Notes under the pieces: model-generated
Told to the model about the DNA's origin: nothing
The model's database searches: none
The model's input: only the letters and a program-made list of their open reading frames with translations
In this document: in pieces, positions 46,882-53,707 of the stretch
Numbering within the stretch: position 1 is the first letter of the stretch
Layout of the letters: each line of letters begins with the position of its first letter
Program-made: the position numbers and the translations under genes
NCBI RefSeq assembly: GCF_022133705.1
Contig: NZ_JAKNHJ010000004.1
Location: 62,001 to 126,000 of the forward strand
DNA: 64,000 bases
Origin: Varibaculum cambriense
Lineage (GTDB): Bacteria > Actinomycetota > Actinomycetes > Actinomycetales > Actinomycetaceae
Reading direction: 5' to 3'

Positions 46882-47539
46882 TCCTTTTATATTCTTCCAG
46901 CTGAAGGCGAGTTAAGATTCCTCTTTCAAGGCGGTAGGCTTCATCTAGAAACAAGGCGGCTTCCGCTAGATGATGGGTAATCATTAGGACGGAGTTGCCC
47001 GCTAGGCATTGCCGGCGCAATATCTGATATAGCTCTAGGGAGAACTGTTGGTCTACCCCACCGGTTGGCTCGTCAAGAAGAATTAGGCGCGCCTGTTTCA
47101 GCAGAGCCACTAGCAGACCTACCCGTTGCAATTGCCCGCCAGAAAGTTCACTTAAACGATGATTTTGCACCGCCGTTAGCCCCACGTTTTCCAGTAACAC
47201 TTCCGGGTCTGTTTTCTGTTTAAGCTGCGCTAAATACATCTTTAGTAGTTCTTTAACCGTGGTGGGAAAGTTTCGGTATCTGCTGACAGCTTCTTGGGAT
47301 AGGTAGGCAAGGTCGCGATAGTGATTATCTACGCTGAGCGAATCTTCAAACAGCCGGATTTGTCCTGTTTCTGCTTTGAGTTTTCCGAGAATTAGGTTCA
47401 TCAAGGTGGTTTTGCCGACACCGTTTCCCCCTACTATCGCCGCGAACTTACCGGCTGCCAGCGAGAAATCAACTCCTTGCAAGAGCGGATATTCTCCATA
47501 AGTAAAGTGGAGTTTTTCTATTTCCAGTACCTTACTCAT
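46856..47539 (-). CDS. znuC: Metal (Zn/Mn) ABC transporter ATPase, ZnuC-like
   Basis: 227 aa. Walker A GGNGVGKTTL, signature LSGGQLQRVG, Walker B LILLDEPTGGVD and H-loop ITHH. It overlaps znuA by 4 bp. Confidence 0.92.
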   Translation of the reverse strand: MSKVLEIEKLHFTYGEYPLLQGVDFSLAAGKFAAIVGGNGVGKTTLMNLILGKLKAETGQIRLFEDSLSVDNHYRDLAYLSQEAVSRYRNFPTTVKELLKMYLAQLKQKTDPEVLLENVGLTAVQNHRLSELSGGQLQRVGLLVALLKQARLILLDEPTGGVDQQFSLELYQILRRQCLAGNSVLMITHHLAEAALFLDEAYRLERGILTRLQLEEYKRSAGESACL

Positions 47540-48477
47540 CGGAAGGATTCCATCAGGTTAGTGAGATTTTTCTGCATTAGCCCGAGGTATCCCAGGTTTT
47601 CTTCCTCTTTCGTGAGGTGCTCCATGGTGTAAAGAGTTCCGGTTTTCGTTCCGGTAGTGCGCGCTAGAGTTTCCGCTACTTTCGGAGTGGCTTTACCTTC
47701 AAAGAAAATGGTGCTGATTTGATGCTTTTTAACGAATTCAGCAATCGTAGCCAATTGGTTAGCCGAGGGCTCGTCCTCGGGAGATATTCCGGTGACTGCT
47801 ACCTGTTTTAGCCCATAGTCGTCCGCCAGATAGTTAAAGGCCGCATGGGAGGCAACAAAGTAACGTTTTTCAGCAGGGATTTTAGCTATTTCTTGTTGGA
47901 ACTTTTTATCTAGTGCCTGGAACTTTTCTTGGGCTTTCTTTAGATTTTCCCGGTAGTAGCCGGCATTATCAGGGTCAATAGCACTTACTTTTTCGTAAAT
48001 GGTCTGTAACTCGATTTGCGCGTTTTTTACGCTCAGCCAAGTGTGAGGGTTGATTGCGGTGTTATCAGTGCGCGCGGCATCTTTGTTTTTTAGTAGCGTT
48101 AGTCCTTGCGATAAATCAAGGAATTTTTCGTCTTTCCCGATTGCTTCGCGTAAATCTGAAATAAAGCTTTCCATGCCGGCTCCGTTGTAAACAATCAGAT
48201 CGGCTTTTGAGAGTTCCGCACGATCGCTGGTTTGCAGTTCAAAATCGTGAGGTTCCTGCGTGCCTCTAATAACCGTTTTGACTTCCATCTTGTCGCCGAC
48301 GATCCGGCCGGTCAGATCGGCTACCGGGAAGAAAGTGGCATACAGGAGGGGTTTTTTCGACTCGGATTTATTGCCCACATTCACGCTTTGAGAGTTGGTT
48401 GCACATCCGACCGTAGACAGCAGAAAAACGGCGGCAATGATGGAAGAGACCAGTACTTTTAGTCTATTTTTTTGCAC
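47536..48477 (-). CDS. znuA: Zn/Mn-binding lipoprotein, ZnuA/AdcA cluster A-I
   Basis: 313 aa. Signal peptide with lipobox LLSTVGC (Cys26 approximately), then YATFFPVADLTGRIVGDKMEV, EPHDFELQ and NPHTWLSVKNAQ (metal-ligand His), ASHAAFNYLADDYGL and an FFEGKATPKVAETLA end. The His-rich loop present in many ZnuA proteins is absent; the histidine-triad protein of the same operon may fill that role, as AdcAII and Pht do in streptococci. First gene of the operon, GTG start with TAGGA upstream. Confidence 0.92.
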   Translation of the reverse strand: MQKNRLKVLVSSIIAAVFLLSTVGCATNSQSVNVGNKSESKKPLLYATFFPVADLTGRIVGDKMEVKTVIRGTQEPHDFELQTSDRAELSKADLIVYNGAGMESFISDLREAIGKDEKFLDLSQGLTLLKNKDAARTDNTAINPHTWLSVKNAQIELQTIYEKVSAIDPDNAGYYRENLKKAQEKFQALDKKFQQEIAKIPAEKRYFVASHAAFNYLADDYGLKQVAVTGISPEDEPSANQLATIAEFVKKHQISTIFFEGKATPKVAETLARTTGTKTGTLYTMEHLTKEEENLGYLGLMQKNLTNLMESFR

Positions 48478-48532
48478 GATATTCCTAACGGCTTTCTAGT
48501 TTGGTTTGATCTGACTTTTTACTTACTCACAA

Positions 48533-48561
48533 ATCTTAACGGTAATGAGAATGGTTATCAA
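48533..48561 (-). promoter_or_regulatory. Promoter of the znu operon
   Basis: -35 TTGATA (48556-48561), 17-bp spacer, -10 TAAGAT (48533-48538) upstream of znuA. The Zur-like box overlaps the -35 and spacer. Confidence 0.75.
48546..48560. promoter_or_regulatory. Zur/Fur-like operator
   Basis: TGAGAATGGTTATCA has the form TGAnAAnnnTTnTCA, an imperfect palindrome of the Zur/Fur type, inside the znu promoter. Repressor binding here under Zn-replete conditions would shut the operon. Confidence 0.7.
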
Positions 48562-48621
48562 TTTACGAGAGTTGGGGATACTCACAAACCGGAGGGCGAG
48601 GCTGCCCACTCCCCCGCTACA

Positions 48622-48713
48622 GCCAATCGTCGGAACAGATTAGCGCCAATCATCGGAACGAATTACAGCCAACCATCGGCCCAGAATGCCGCCAATCGTC
48701 GGAACGCGCTGGT
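48622..48713. repeat. Four direct repeats with an exact 23-bp period
   Basis: Units GCCAATCRTCGGAAC start at 48622, 48645, 48668 and 48691; the third has two changes at the end (GCCAACCATCGGCCC). The 8-nt linkers are partly alike (ATTA in two). The array lies 62 bp past the Zur-like box and 180 bp before the orphan antitoxin gene. The period is near two helical turns, so the sites face the same side of DNA. Function unknown. Confidence 0.85.
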
Positions 48714-48896
48714 AAAGACCGCAATTATGGAGGACTTGAGAATAGAAATAAGCTAGTTCCCTATTCCGAGATTAACCACTCAACCTGGAGACACTGAGCC
48801 CTGAACCTAACGCCACAACGAGGAAATAACTTCTAGATTTGTATTGCAACTGTTTTACACACTCAGTAGCATTTAAGCATCAGGAGGCATAGAACC

Positions 48897-49181
48897 ATGG
48901 CTAAAACTGCAAATATCAGCATCCGGATTGAACCAGATGTAAAGCATAATGCGGAAGATATATTTGGCAGCTTTGGCATTTCTATTACTGATGCCATCAA
49001 CATTTTCTTACGCACCTCCATTATGGAAGGCGGTTTTCCTTTCGCCATTAAGCAGCCAAGCTACAATATTGAAACCCTGGCTGCTTTAGCTGAAGCTCGC
49101 GATATTTTCTCCGGCAAGGTTCAAACCAAAACCTACAACTCACCTGAAGAACTGTTTAAAGACCTAGATGCCGAGGATTAA
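48897..49181 (+). CDS. RelB/DinJ-family antitoxin (orphan)
   Basis: 94 aa. The N-terminal ribbon-helix-helix segment ANISIRIEPDVKHNAEDIFGSFGISITDAIN is the DinJ type. Ribosome-binding site CAGGAGG before ATG 48897. No intact toxin gene follows: only a nine-codon remnant starts 5 bp after the stop. The gene is AT-rich compared with the core genes nearby, which suggests transfer. Confidence 0.87.
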   Translation: MAKTANISIRIEPDVKHNAEDIFGSFGISITDAINIFLRTSIMEGGFPFAIKQPSYNIETLAALAEARDIFSGKVQTKTYNSPEELFKDLDAED

Positions 49182-49186
49182 GTTTT

Positions 49187-49437
49187 ATGCTTGAGCTGCA
49201 GACAACAGCCAGGTGAAGAGTTCCAGGTTTTGTTCCGTTTGAGTAGAGGGACAATCTGGATTACACCCAAGGGATTTGATCAGAACGCGAAGAATCGAGT
49301 GATTTGCCTTGTCGAGAATCGGCATGGTCAGAGAAAACGTACTTGCGGGAAGCGTGTCAGGCAACTGCGCCCCGGCTTGGTGTTTCCCTCGACAGTTGGT
49401 ACACCCGTTTTACGATGGGAAAATATCGCAAAAAGGT
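49187..49437 (+). pseudogene. Decayed toxin start and unassigned gene debris
   Basis: ATG at 49187 begins MLELQTTAR and then TGA at 49214-49216, where a YafQ-like toxin would be expected to begin after DinJ. The rest up to 49437 has short open frames in other phases (for example a 53-codon end that reads YLREACQATAPRLGVSLDSW) but none that I can assign. I take it as deletion or insertion debris. Confidence 0.45.
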
Positions 49438-49758
49438 TTAACCACCATTCATAAGTTTTTCAATATCCCGTTTCCCATAAAGAACACGGGAAATCACAAC
49501 TTCCTGCTTTCCTTCGCGAATAAAATAAAAAATAAGAAAATTATCGCACGCCATGATCCTTAAACCTCGACTTCTCCAGGGCTCAAAGCCAACTAAACGA
49601 TGCGCAAGAGGGAACTGATTAAGACCCAATATTGCTGTTTCTATCCTGTCTATTTGTCCTCTAGCATTTTTAGGTGACAATAAATTAAAGGTGATATATG
49701 CATAAATGCCACGTAAGTCCTCTTCTGCTTCATGTGATATGCAAACTGCATAGCTCAT
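49438..49758 (-). CDS. RelE/ParE-family toxin
   Basis: 106 aa. The family fold is visible in ISHEAEEDLRGIYAYI, then GLNQFPLAHRLVG and a C-terminal YFIREGKQEVVISRVLYGKRD. ParE toxins inhibit gyrase and RelE toxins cleave mRNA at the ribosome; the ISRVLYGKRD end suggests ParE-like. It overlaps the upstream antitoxin gene by 4 bp. Confidence 0.9.
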   Translation of the reverse strand: MSYAVCISHEAEEDLRGIYAYITFNLLSPKNARGQIDRIETAILGLNQFPLAHRLVGFEPWRSRGLRIMACDNFLIFYFIREGKQEVVISRVLYGKRDIEKLMNGG

Positions 49759-50060
49759 AAGCCAAATTCCCTGTGCAAAGATTCAAACACCTTATCCGCA
49801 GGCTTCACATCACCAGATAAAACCGACTTGTATCCCTTTTCTAACTCGCCATTCAACTCATCTTGAGTCATAGAACTTACATCACGCGGCTCTCTGTACC
49901 CCAATTTCACATCAAAAGGAAGCCCCTGTTGTAAAACCACCTGCTTATAAAACATGGTGATAGCACTAGAAGGAGGAAGACCCAAAGAATTCAATATATA
50001 CTCTGCCTGCTGTTTTAGTTCAGGATCAATACGCGTATACAAGTTAGCTGTTTTTGCCAT
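49755..50060 (-). CDS. RelB/DinJ-family antitoxin (partner of the ParE-type toxin)
   Basis: 101 aa. It opens MAKTANLYTRIDPELKQQAEYILNSLG, similar to the orphan antitoxin at 48897-49181. It lies upstream of the toxin gene with a 4-bp overlap, the usual antitoxin-first order. The promoter region 50061-50100 is AT-rich. Acts as antidote and probably autorepressor. Confidence 0.9.
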   Translation of the reverse strand: MAKTANLYTRIDPELKQQAEYILNSLGLPPSSAITMFYKQVVLQQGLPFDVKLGYREPRDVSSMTQDELNGELEKGYKSVLSGDVKPADKVFESLHREFGL

Positions 50061-50250
50061 ATAACCACCCCTTGTTTCTTGCGATGATTATATAACATTG
50101 CATTGGCATTGCAATTACGTTTGCAAACTACACTCATCGGTAAGATTAAAAGCCAAATCGCACTCAAAAATCGCAGGAAACGGCTTAATCCCTCTAACGA
50201 TAGAACCTTGCTCCCTACCATACAAAGGTAACAATACTCCACCCCTCCTG

Positions 50251-50325
50251 CTAACCTCTCGACAGCAAAGCAACACACTCGAAATGGTGGGTATGGGGGA
50301 AGAGGTCGAAGGCCTGCAAGTCCGA
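50251..50325 (-). pseudogene. 3' remnant of a TrmA/RlmD-type rRNA methyltransferase gene
   Basis: On the minus strand the segment reads SDLQAFDLFPHTHHFECVALL then SRG and a TAG stop. FPHTHHxE near the end is the C-terminus of the uracil-C5 methyltransferase family. No catalytic body is upstream: the frame beyond 50350 does not resemble the family. It matches the C-terminal end of the intact gene at 52201-53691 in about 30 of 34 bases across the FPHTHH part. It may have come with a mobile element that uses the 3' end of this gene as its site. Confidence 0.7.
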
Positions 50326-50522
50326 AGGCGGGTTCTTGGAGTAGAGGCAGGTCGGCAGATCTTGAGGTGTTTCATTACGCACGTGAGATCAAAACAACCC
50401 GTTCAAATCACCAAAAAAATACCCCTACATCAGACAGTCTTACTGTATGCGCATCCCATGACGGCAGTTGATAAGAGAAATACCTGGTAAGCGCAGGATT
50501 CAAAATCTACTGAAACTGATTT

Positions 50523-51197
50523 TTACCGTTTGAGAGATTTTAAATAGTCTTTTTGTTTTGGTGTAATACGCTTACTTTCACGGGCTTTTTGTATCGCCTT
50601 ATTATGAGTCCATTTATCTAAGCGGTTCTCTTCAATATATTTAATGCTCGCTTCCCATTGCTTTGCCAAAGCAGTTGCAAAGAACCAGGCAATGCCCATT
50701 TGGACGTAATACTCTTCGCTATTAACAGAAGCGGGTATTTCCAGATATGCAGGACTAAAATCATCATCAAGAAAGTAAGACATTAGCACCTTAATGCCAA
50801 AGCGACAGGTATACGATTTATCCGATGTTGACCATTCTTTGACTTTCCCCAAAAGTGCTGTTTTATGCTTGTTGAAAATCTTTGGGGACAAGACATCGCA
50901 AACAGCCCAATTATCTACGTAAGGCAGAAACTGATCGACCGCTTTAATGCAGGCACCATAATCCCTGATTTCGGAAAGAAGTAGTCCGTGGAGAATGTTT
51001 TCGTCATAGTATTTATGCGGTAAATCGCGCAGAAATTGCGAGGATTTCCCTTCCTTGGCAAGCATTTTGGCAAGCTTTCTAGCCTGGGGAACTCTGACTC
51101 CTATAAACATCTCTCGAGGGATGTTCGGGATCAATCTCGCCTGAAAATCCGCATACGAAATATCCTGCAAGGCGAATAATTCTTCTTTTATATTCAC
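50523..51197 (-). CDS. DNA alkylation repair protein, AlkD-like
   Basis: 224 aa of the HEAT-like AlkD glycosylase fold. Recognisable parts are MFIGVRVPQARKLAKMLAKE, YYDENILHGLLLSEIRDY and WAVCDVLSPKIF, plus NKAIQKARESKRITPKQKDYLK at the end. Removes alkylated bases. It is AT-rich and Lys-rich compared with the core genes and more like a Firmicute gene, so probably acquired. GTG start. Confidence 0.88.
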   Translation of the reverse strand: MNIKEELFALQDISYADFQARLIPNIPREMFIGVRVPQARKLAKMLAKEGKSSQFLRDLPHKYYDENILHGLLLSEIRDYGACIKAVDQFLPYVDNWAVCDVLSPKIFNKHKTALLGKVKEWSTSDKSYTCRFGIKVLMSYFLDDDFSPAYLEIPASVNSEEYYVQMGIAWFFATALAKQWEASIKYIEENRLDKWTHNKAIQKARESKRITPKQKDYLKSLKR

Positions 51198-51508
51198 TTA
51201 CCCCATTCTCCAAACTATTTTACGTTACTGTTCAGCTATAGATTTTTGGCATTAAATATACACTCACCACATGGAATGACTGCAGCAAAAAAGTCGATTT
51301 TAGTGTTGATTGTTCGAAACATATCCTTAAGCCTTTTAATGATACATCGGCGCGATCATTAATACGTGCACTGCCTTCGGAGCCGGAGGTTACAGAATCC
51401 GTTCAGACAGTTTAAACCCTCTCTATCCGGTATCTTCGTAATACAACTCTTTGAGCTTTGGAAATTTATTTACCTATTCCTTATTATTTCCTTACACACG
51501 CGAAGGTA
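51198..51508. other. AT-rich intergenic stretch without a supported gene
   Basis: A 311-bp stretch between the AlkD-like and LOG-like genes. The longest minus-strand reading of note is 28 codons (MFRTINTKIDFF...), which I do not recognise. No hairpin, tRNA or repeat was seen. Confidence 0.5.
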
Positions 51509-52041
51509 TTAAAATTCTAGAATCCTTTTTATCTCGGCAAGATTTTCGGCAAAATAGATTCCCTCTTGGCGCTCTTTGGAGGAAAGTCCTTTTTCAATCA
51601 TATGATTCAGAAATGCTTTCAAATCGTCGTAGTAACCGTTGAGGTTATAAAGAATGCAGGGTGCATCCAGTTGTTTCAAAGACACCTTGGACATGACCTC
51701 CGCAATTTCTTCCAATGTTCCCGTGCCACCAGGGAAGGAGATAAAGGCGTCACCCAACGCAATCATTTTGTTTTTACGCTCTGTCATATCTTTCGTCACG
51801 ATTAACTTGGTTAATCCATCATGCTGAAATTCGTTTTCGATAAAACAATTGGGTTCAATACCTATTACTTCACCTCCAGCATTCAAAGCACTGTCCGCAA
51901 CGATACCCATCAGTCCGGATTTAGAGCCACCATAGATTAGCGAATTTCCGCTATTTCCAATCCACGAACCTAATTCCTCGACTTTTTTCTTAAGCATGGG
52001 TCATTCCCTTCATTTGCACCAAGATAAACGGTAATATTCAT
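51509..52041 (-). pseudogene. LOG-family phosphoribohydrolase-like gene with a frame break at an A_AAA_AAG heptamer
   Basis: Two frames together rebuild one LOG protein of about 177 aa. Frame 1 starts at ATG 52041 (MNITVYLGANEGNDP, the family opening) and hits TAG at 51970-51972. The body, ending at 51509, contains LIYGGSKSGLMG and the catalytic FPGGTGTLEE. They meet at AAAAAAG (51982-51988), which is read as A_AAA_AAG in frame 1; a -1 slip there gives RKK-VEELGSW with no missing residue. It is either a one-base contraction of the A-run, a sequencing error, or programmed -1 frameshifting. An internal ATG 51997 could give only an N-terminally truncated body. The region is AT-rich and Firmicute-like. 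Confidence 0.75.
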
Positions 52042-52200
52042 AAAAATTTTTGTCCTCAAATTCCGATTTGTTTCTTTTATGTGTTTTATAGCGCATTAGA
52101 TGAAAATTGCGTATACATCAACCTCAAATACACAATCCAACATCTGTCCAAGTCTGGATAGTTTTTAGAAGCCCCTTATTCTCAAGCCTTTCTATTCCAT

Positions 52201-53691
52201 TTAGCCCTTGGTCTTTACCATCAAGCAGACACTCTCCAGATGGTGGGTGTGGGGGAAAAGATCGTAGGCCTGCAAGGACGCGATCTGGTAGCCATGGGAT
52301 ACGGCGACTTTTAAGTCGCGGGCTAGAGCTGCCGGATCGCAAGCCACGTAGATAACCTTCTCCGGCTCTAGGCGCGTCAGCGCTGCCATCACTTTTTGTC
52401 CCGCGCCGCTACGCGGAGGATCCATCACTACCAGGGGCGACGCCTTCCTTTTGCCGCCATAGTCCGCAAGCGCCCGGGCATCCACCCTGCCGGCGCGAAT
52501 CTGTAGGCGTCCAGGCACTCCCGACAGGTTCTTGCGCGCCATTTTCACTGCCGGCTTTGACCCCTCCAAAGTTGTGAGGCGTCCTCCCCTGTCCAGAATG
52601 CTAGCTAGCGGACGCGAAAACAGCCCGGCACCCGAATACAGTTCCAGGACTTCTTTCCACCGTCGGTTCCCGGGTGTCAGCGGGCGGTCGCTACTAGCGT
52701 CTGCCTCGCTATGCTCGCTAGCCTCGGCACTCCCGCCTGCCGCGTCACTGCCAGCGTGTCCTTGCCCCACACCTGGAACAGAAAGTGTCCCGCTATCTAG
52801 CTCGTAGTCGCTGGTAGCCGCCGCCATTACTTGCTGGCCTAAAATCCGTGCCGCCTGGCGGTGCGCCTGCCAGAAACCGCTCGGTGCCACCAGGTAGTCC
52901 CCGAAACCGGGAACCGATAAACGCACATTCTTTTCTGCAACCGGCTGAGCTGATTCGTCAAAGAGGGCGTGCCCATTCCACACTCTCAGCCCGTTAGCAC
53001 TCGCCCAAGCCCGGATGCGCCCTCCGGGCGTAAAAACCTGGCTCCAACTGGCGGGGTCGCTAAACAAAGATGATTCGCTGATCACCGAATCTGCCAAGGG
53101 AAAACTGTCGATCTCTATCAGTTCTTCCCCGCGGAACTTAGTCATCGCCAAGCGCCCGGCAGCACTAACCTCAAAATCTGCGCGCAGACGATACCTCAAA
53201 CCGTCCTCGCCGCTCAGATCGTCCTCACCGCTAGGGTTATCCGCTCCCGCACCGCCCGCGGCTCCCGATGCCGAATATGCGTCCTGAGTACCCGCGCCCA
53301 CGCAGCCACTACTTACGCCTAGGCAGCTCAACTCTCCCCCGCTTACCGCTAATGCTTGCGCGTAAACTTCCTCTCCTCCTAGGCGTCGCAGGCAATCCGC
53401 CAACACCTCAGCTTTCCAGATGCGTTGGAACGGCACTTTCACGTGGCAAAGATCAGCCCCGCCACTTCCTCCCGGCCCGCCCAGAGCCCACACCGGCGTT
53501 TGCCGTTGCTCCGAAGCCTCAAGTACTTCGTTCACCTCGGCAAAAATAACTTTGCCTTTTTTAGCGACCGGGACAGCTTTTACCTGCTCTCCGGGCAGTC
53601 CGAAACGCACCATATAGGTCTGACCGTCCCGGTGCGCCAGGCAGTAACCGCCATGAACCGGACGCAATAGTTGCAAGGAAACTTCGCTCAT
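52201..53691 (-). CDS. TrmA/RlmD-family (uracil-C5) RNA methyltransferase
   Basis: 496 aa. An N-terminal TRAM-like region is followed by a methyltransferase with LELYSGAGLFSRPLA, VMDPPRSGAG, the catalytic Cys in IYVACDPAALARDL and a C-terminal LFPHTHHLESV. Two low-complexity stretches rich in Gly, Ser, Ala, Asp and Glu (residues about 135-170 and 300-335) interrupt the core, which is unusual. The position next to the APC permease matches Rv2689c-Rv2690c. Confidence 0.88.
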   Translation of the reverse strand: MSEVSLQLLRPVHGGYCLAHRDGQTYMVRFGLPGEQVKAVPVAKKGKVIFAEVNEVLEASEQRQTPVWALGGPGGSGGADLCHVKVPFQRIWKAEVLADCLRRLGGEEVYAQALAVSGGELSCLGVSSGCVGAGTQDAYSASGAAGGAGADNPSGEDDLSGEDGLRYRLRADFEVSAAGRLAMTKFRGEELIEIDSFPLADSVISESSLFSDPASWSQVFTPGGRIRAWASANGLRVWNGHALFDESAQPVAEKNVRLSVPGFGDYLVAPSGFWQAHRQAARILGQQVMAAATSDYELDSGTLSVPGVGQGHAGSDAAGGSAEASEHSEADASSDRPLTPGNRRWKEVLELYSGAGLFSRPLASILDRGGRLTTLEGSKPAVKMARKNLSGVPGRLQIRAGRVDARALADYGGKRKASPLVVMDPPRSGAGQKVMAALTRLEPEKVIYVACDPAALARDLKVAVSHGYQIASLQAYDLFPHTHHLESVCLMVKTKG

Positions 53692-53707
53692 AAGCTAATG
53701 CTCAATC

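Noticed and set aside
48622-48713. CRISPR array
   Set aside because: Repeats are 15 bp with 8-nt linkers and there are no cas genes; real arrays have spacers of about 30 nt.
48472-48756. A 94-codon plus-strand frame over the znu promoter and the 23-bp repeats
   Set aside because: It runs across a promoter, a Zur-like box and non-coding repeats whose period is not a multiple of three; no ribosome-binding site or family match.
49191-49454. An 87-codon plus-strand frame after the orphan antitoxin
   Set aside because: TTG start without a ribosome-binding site in debris DNA; no family match. Kept only as part of the remnant.
50115-50375. An 86-codon minus-strand frame over the methyltransferase remnant
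   Set aside because: It reads in another phase than the FPHTHHFE frame and shows no family features.
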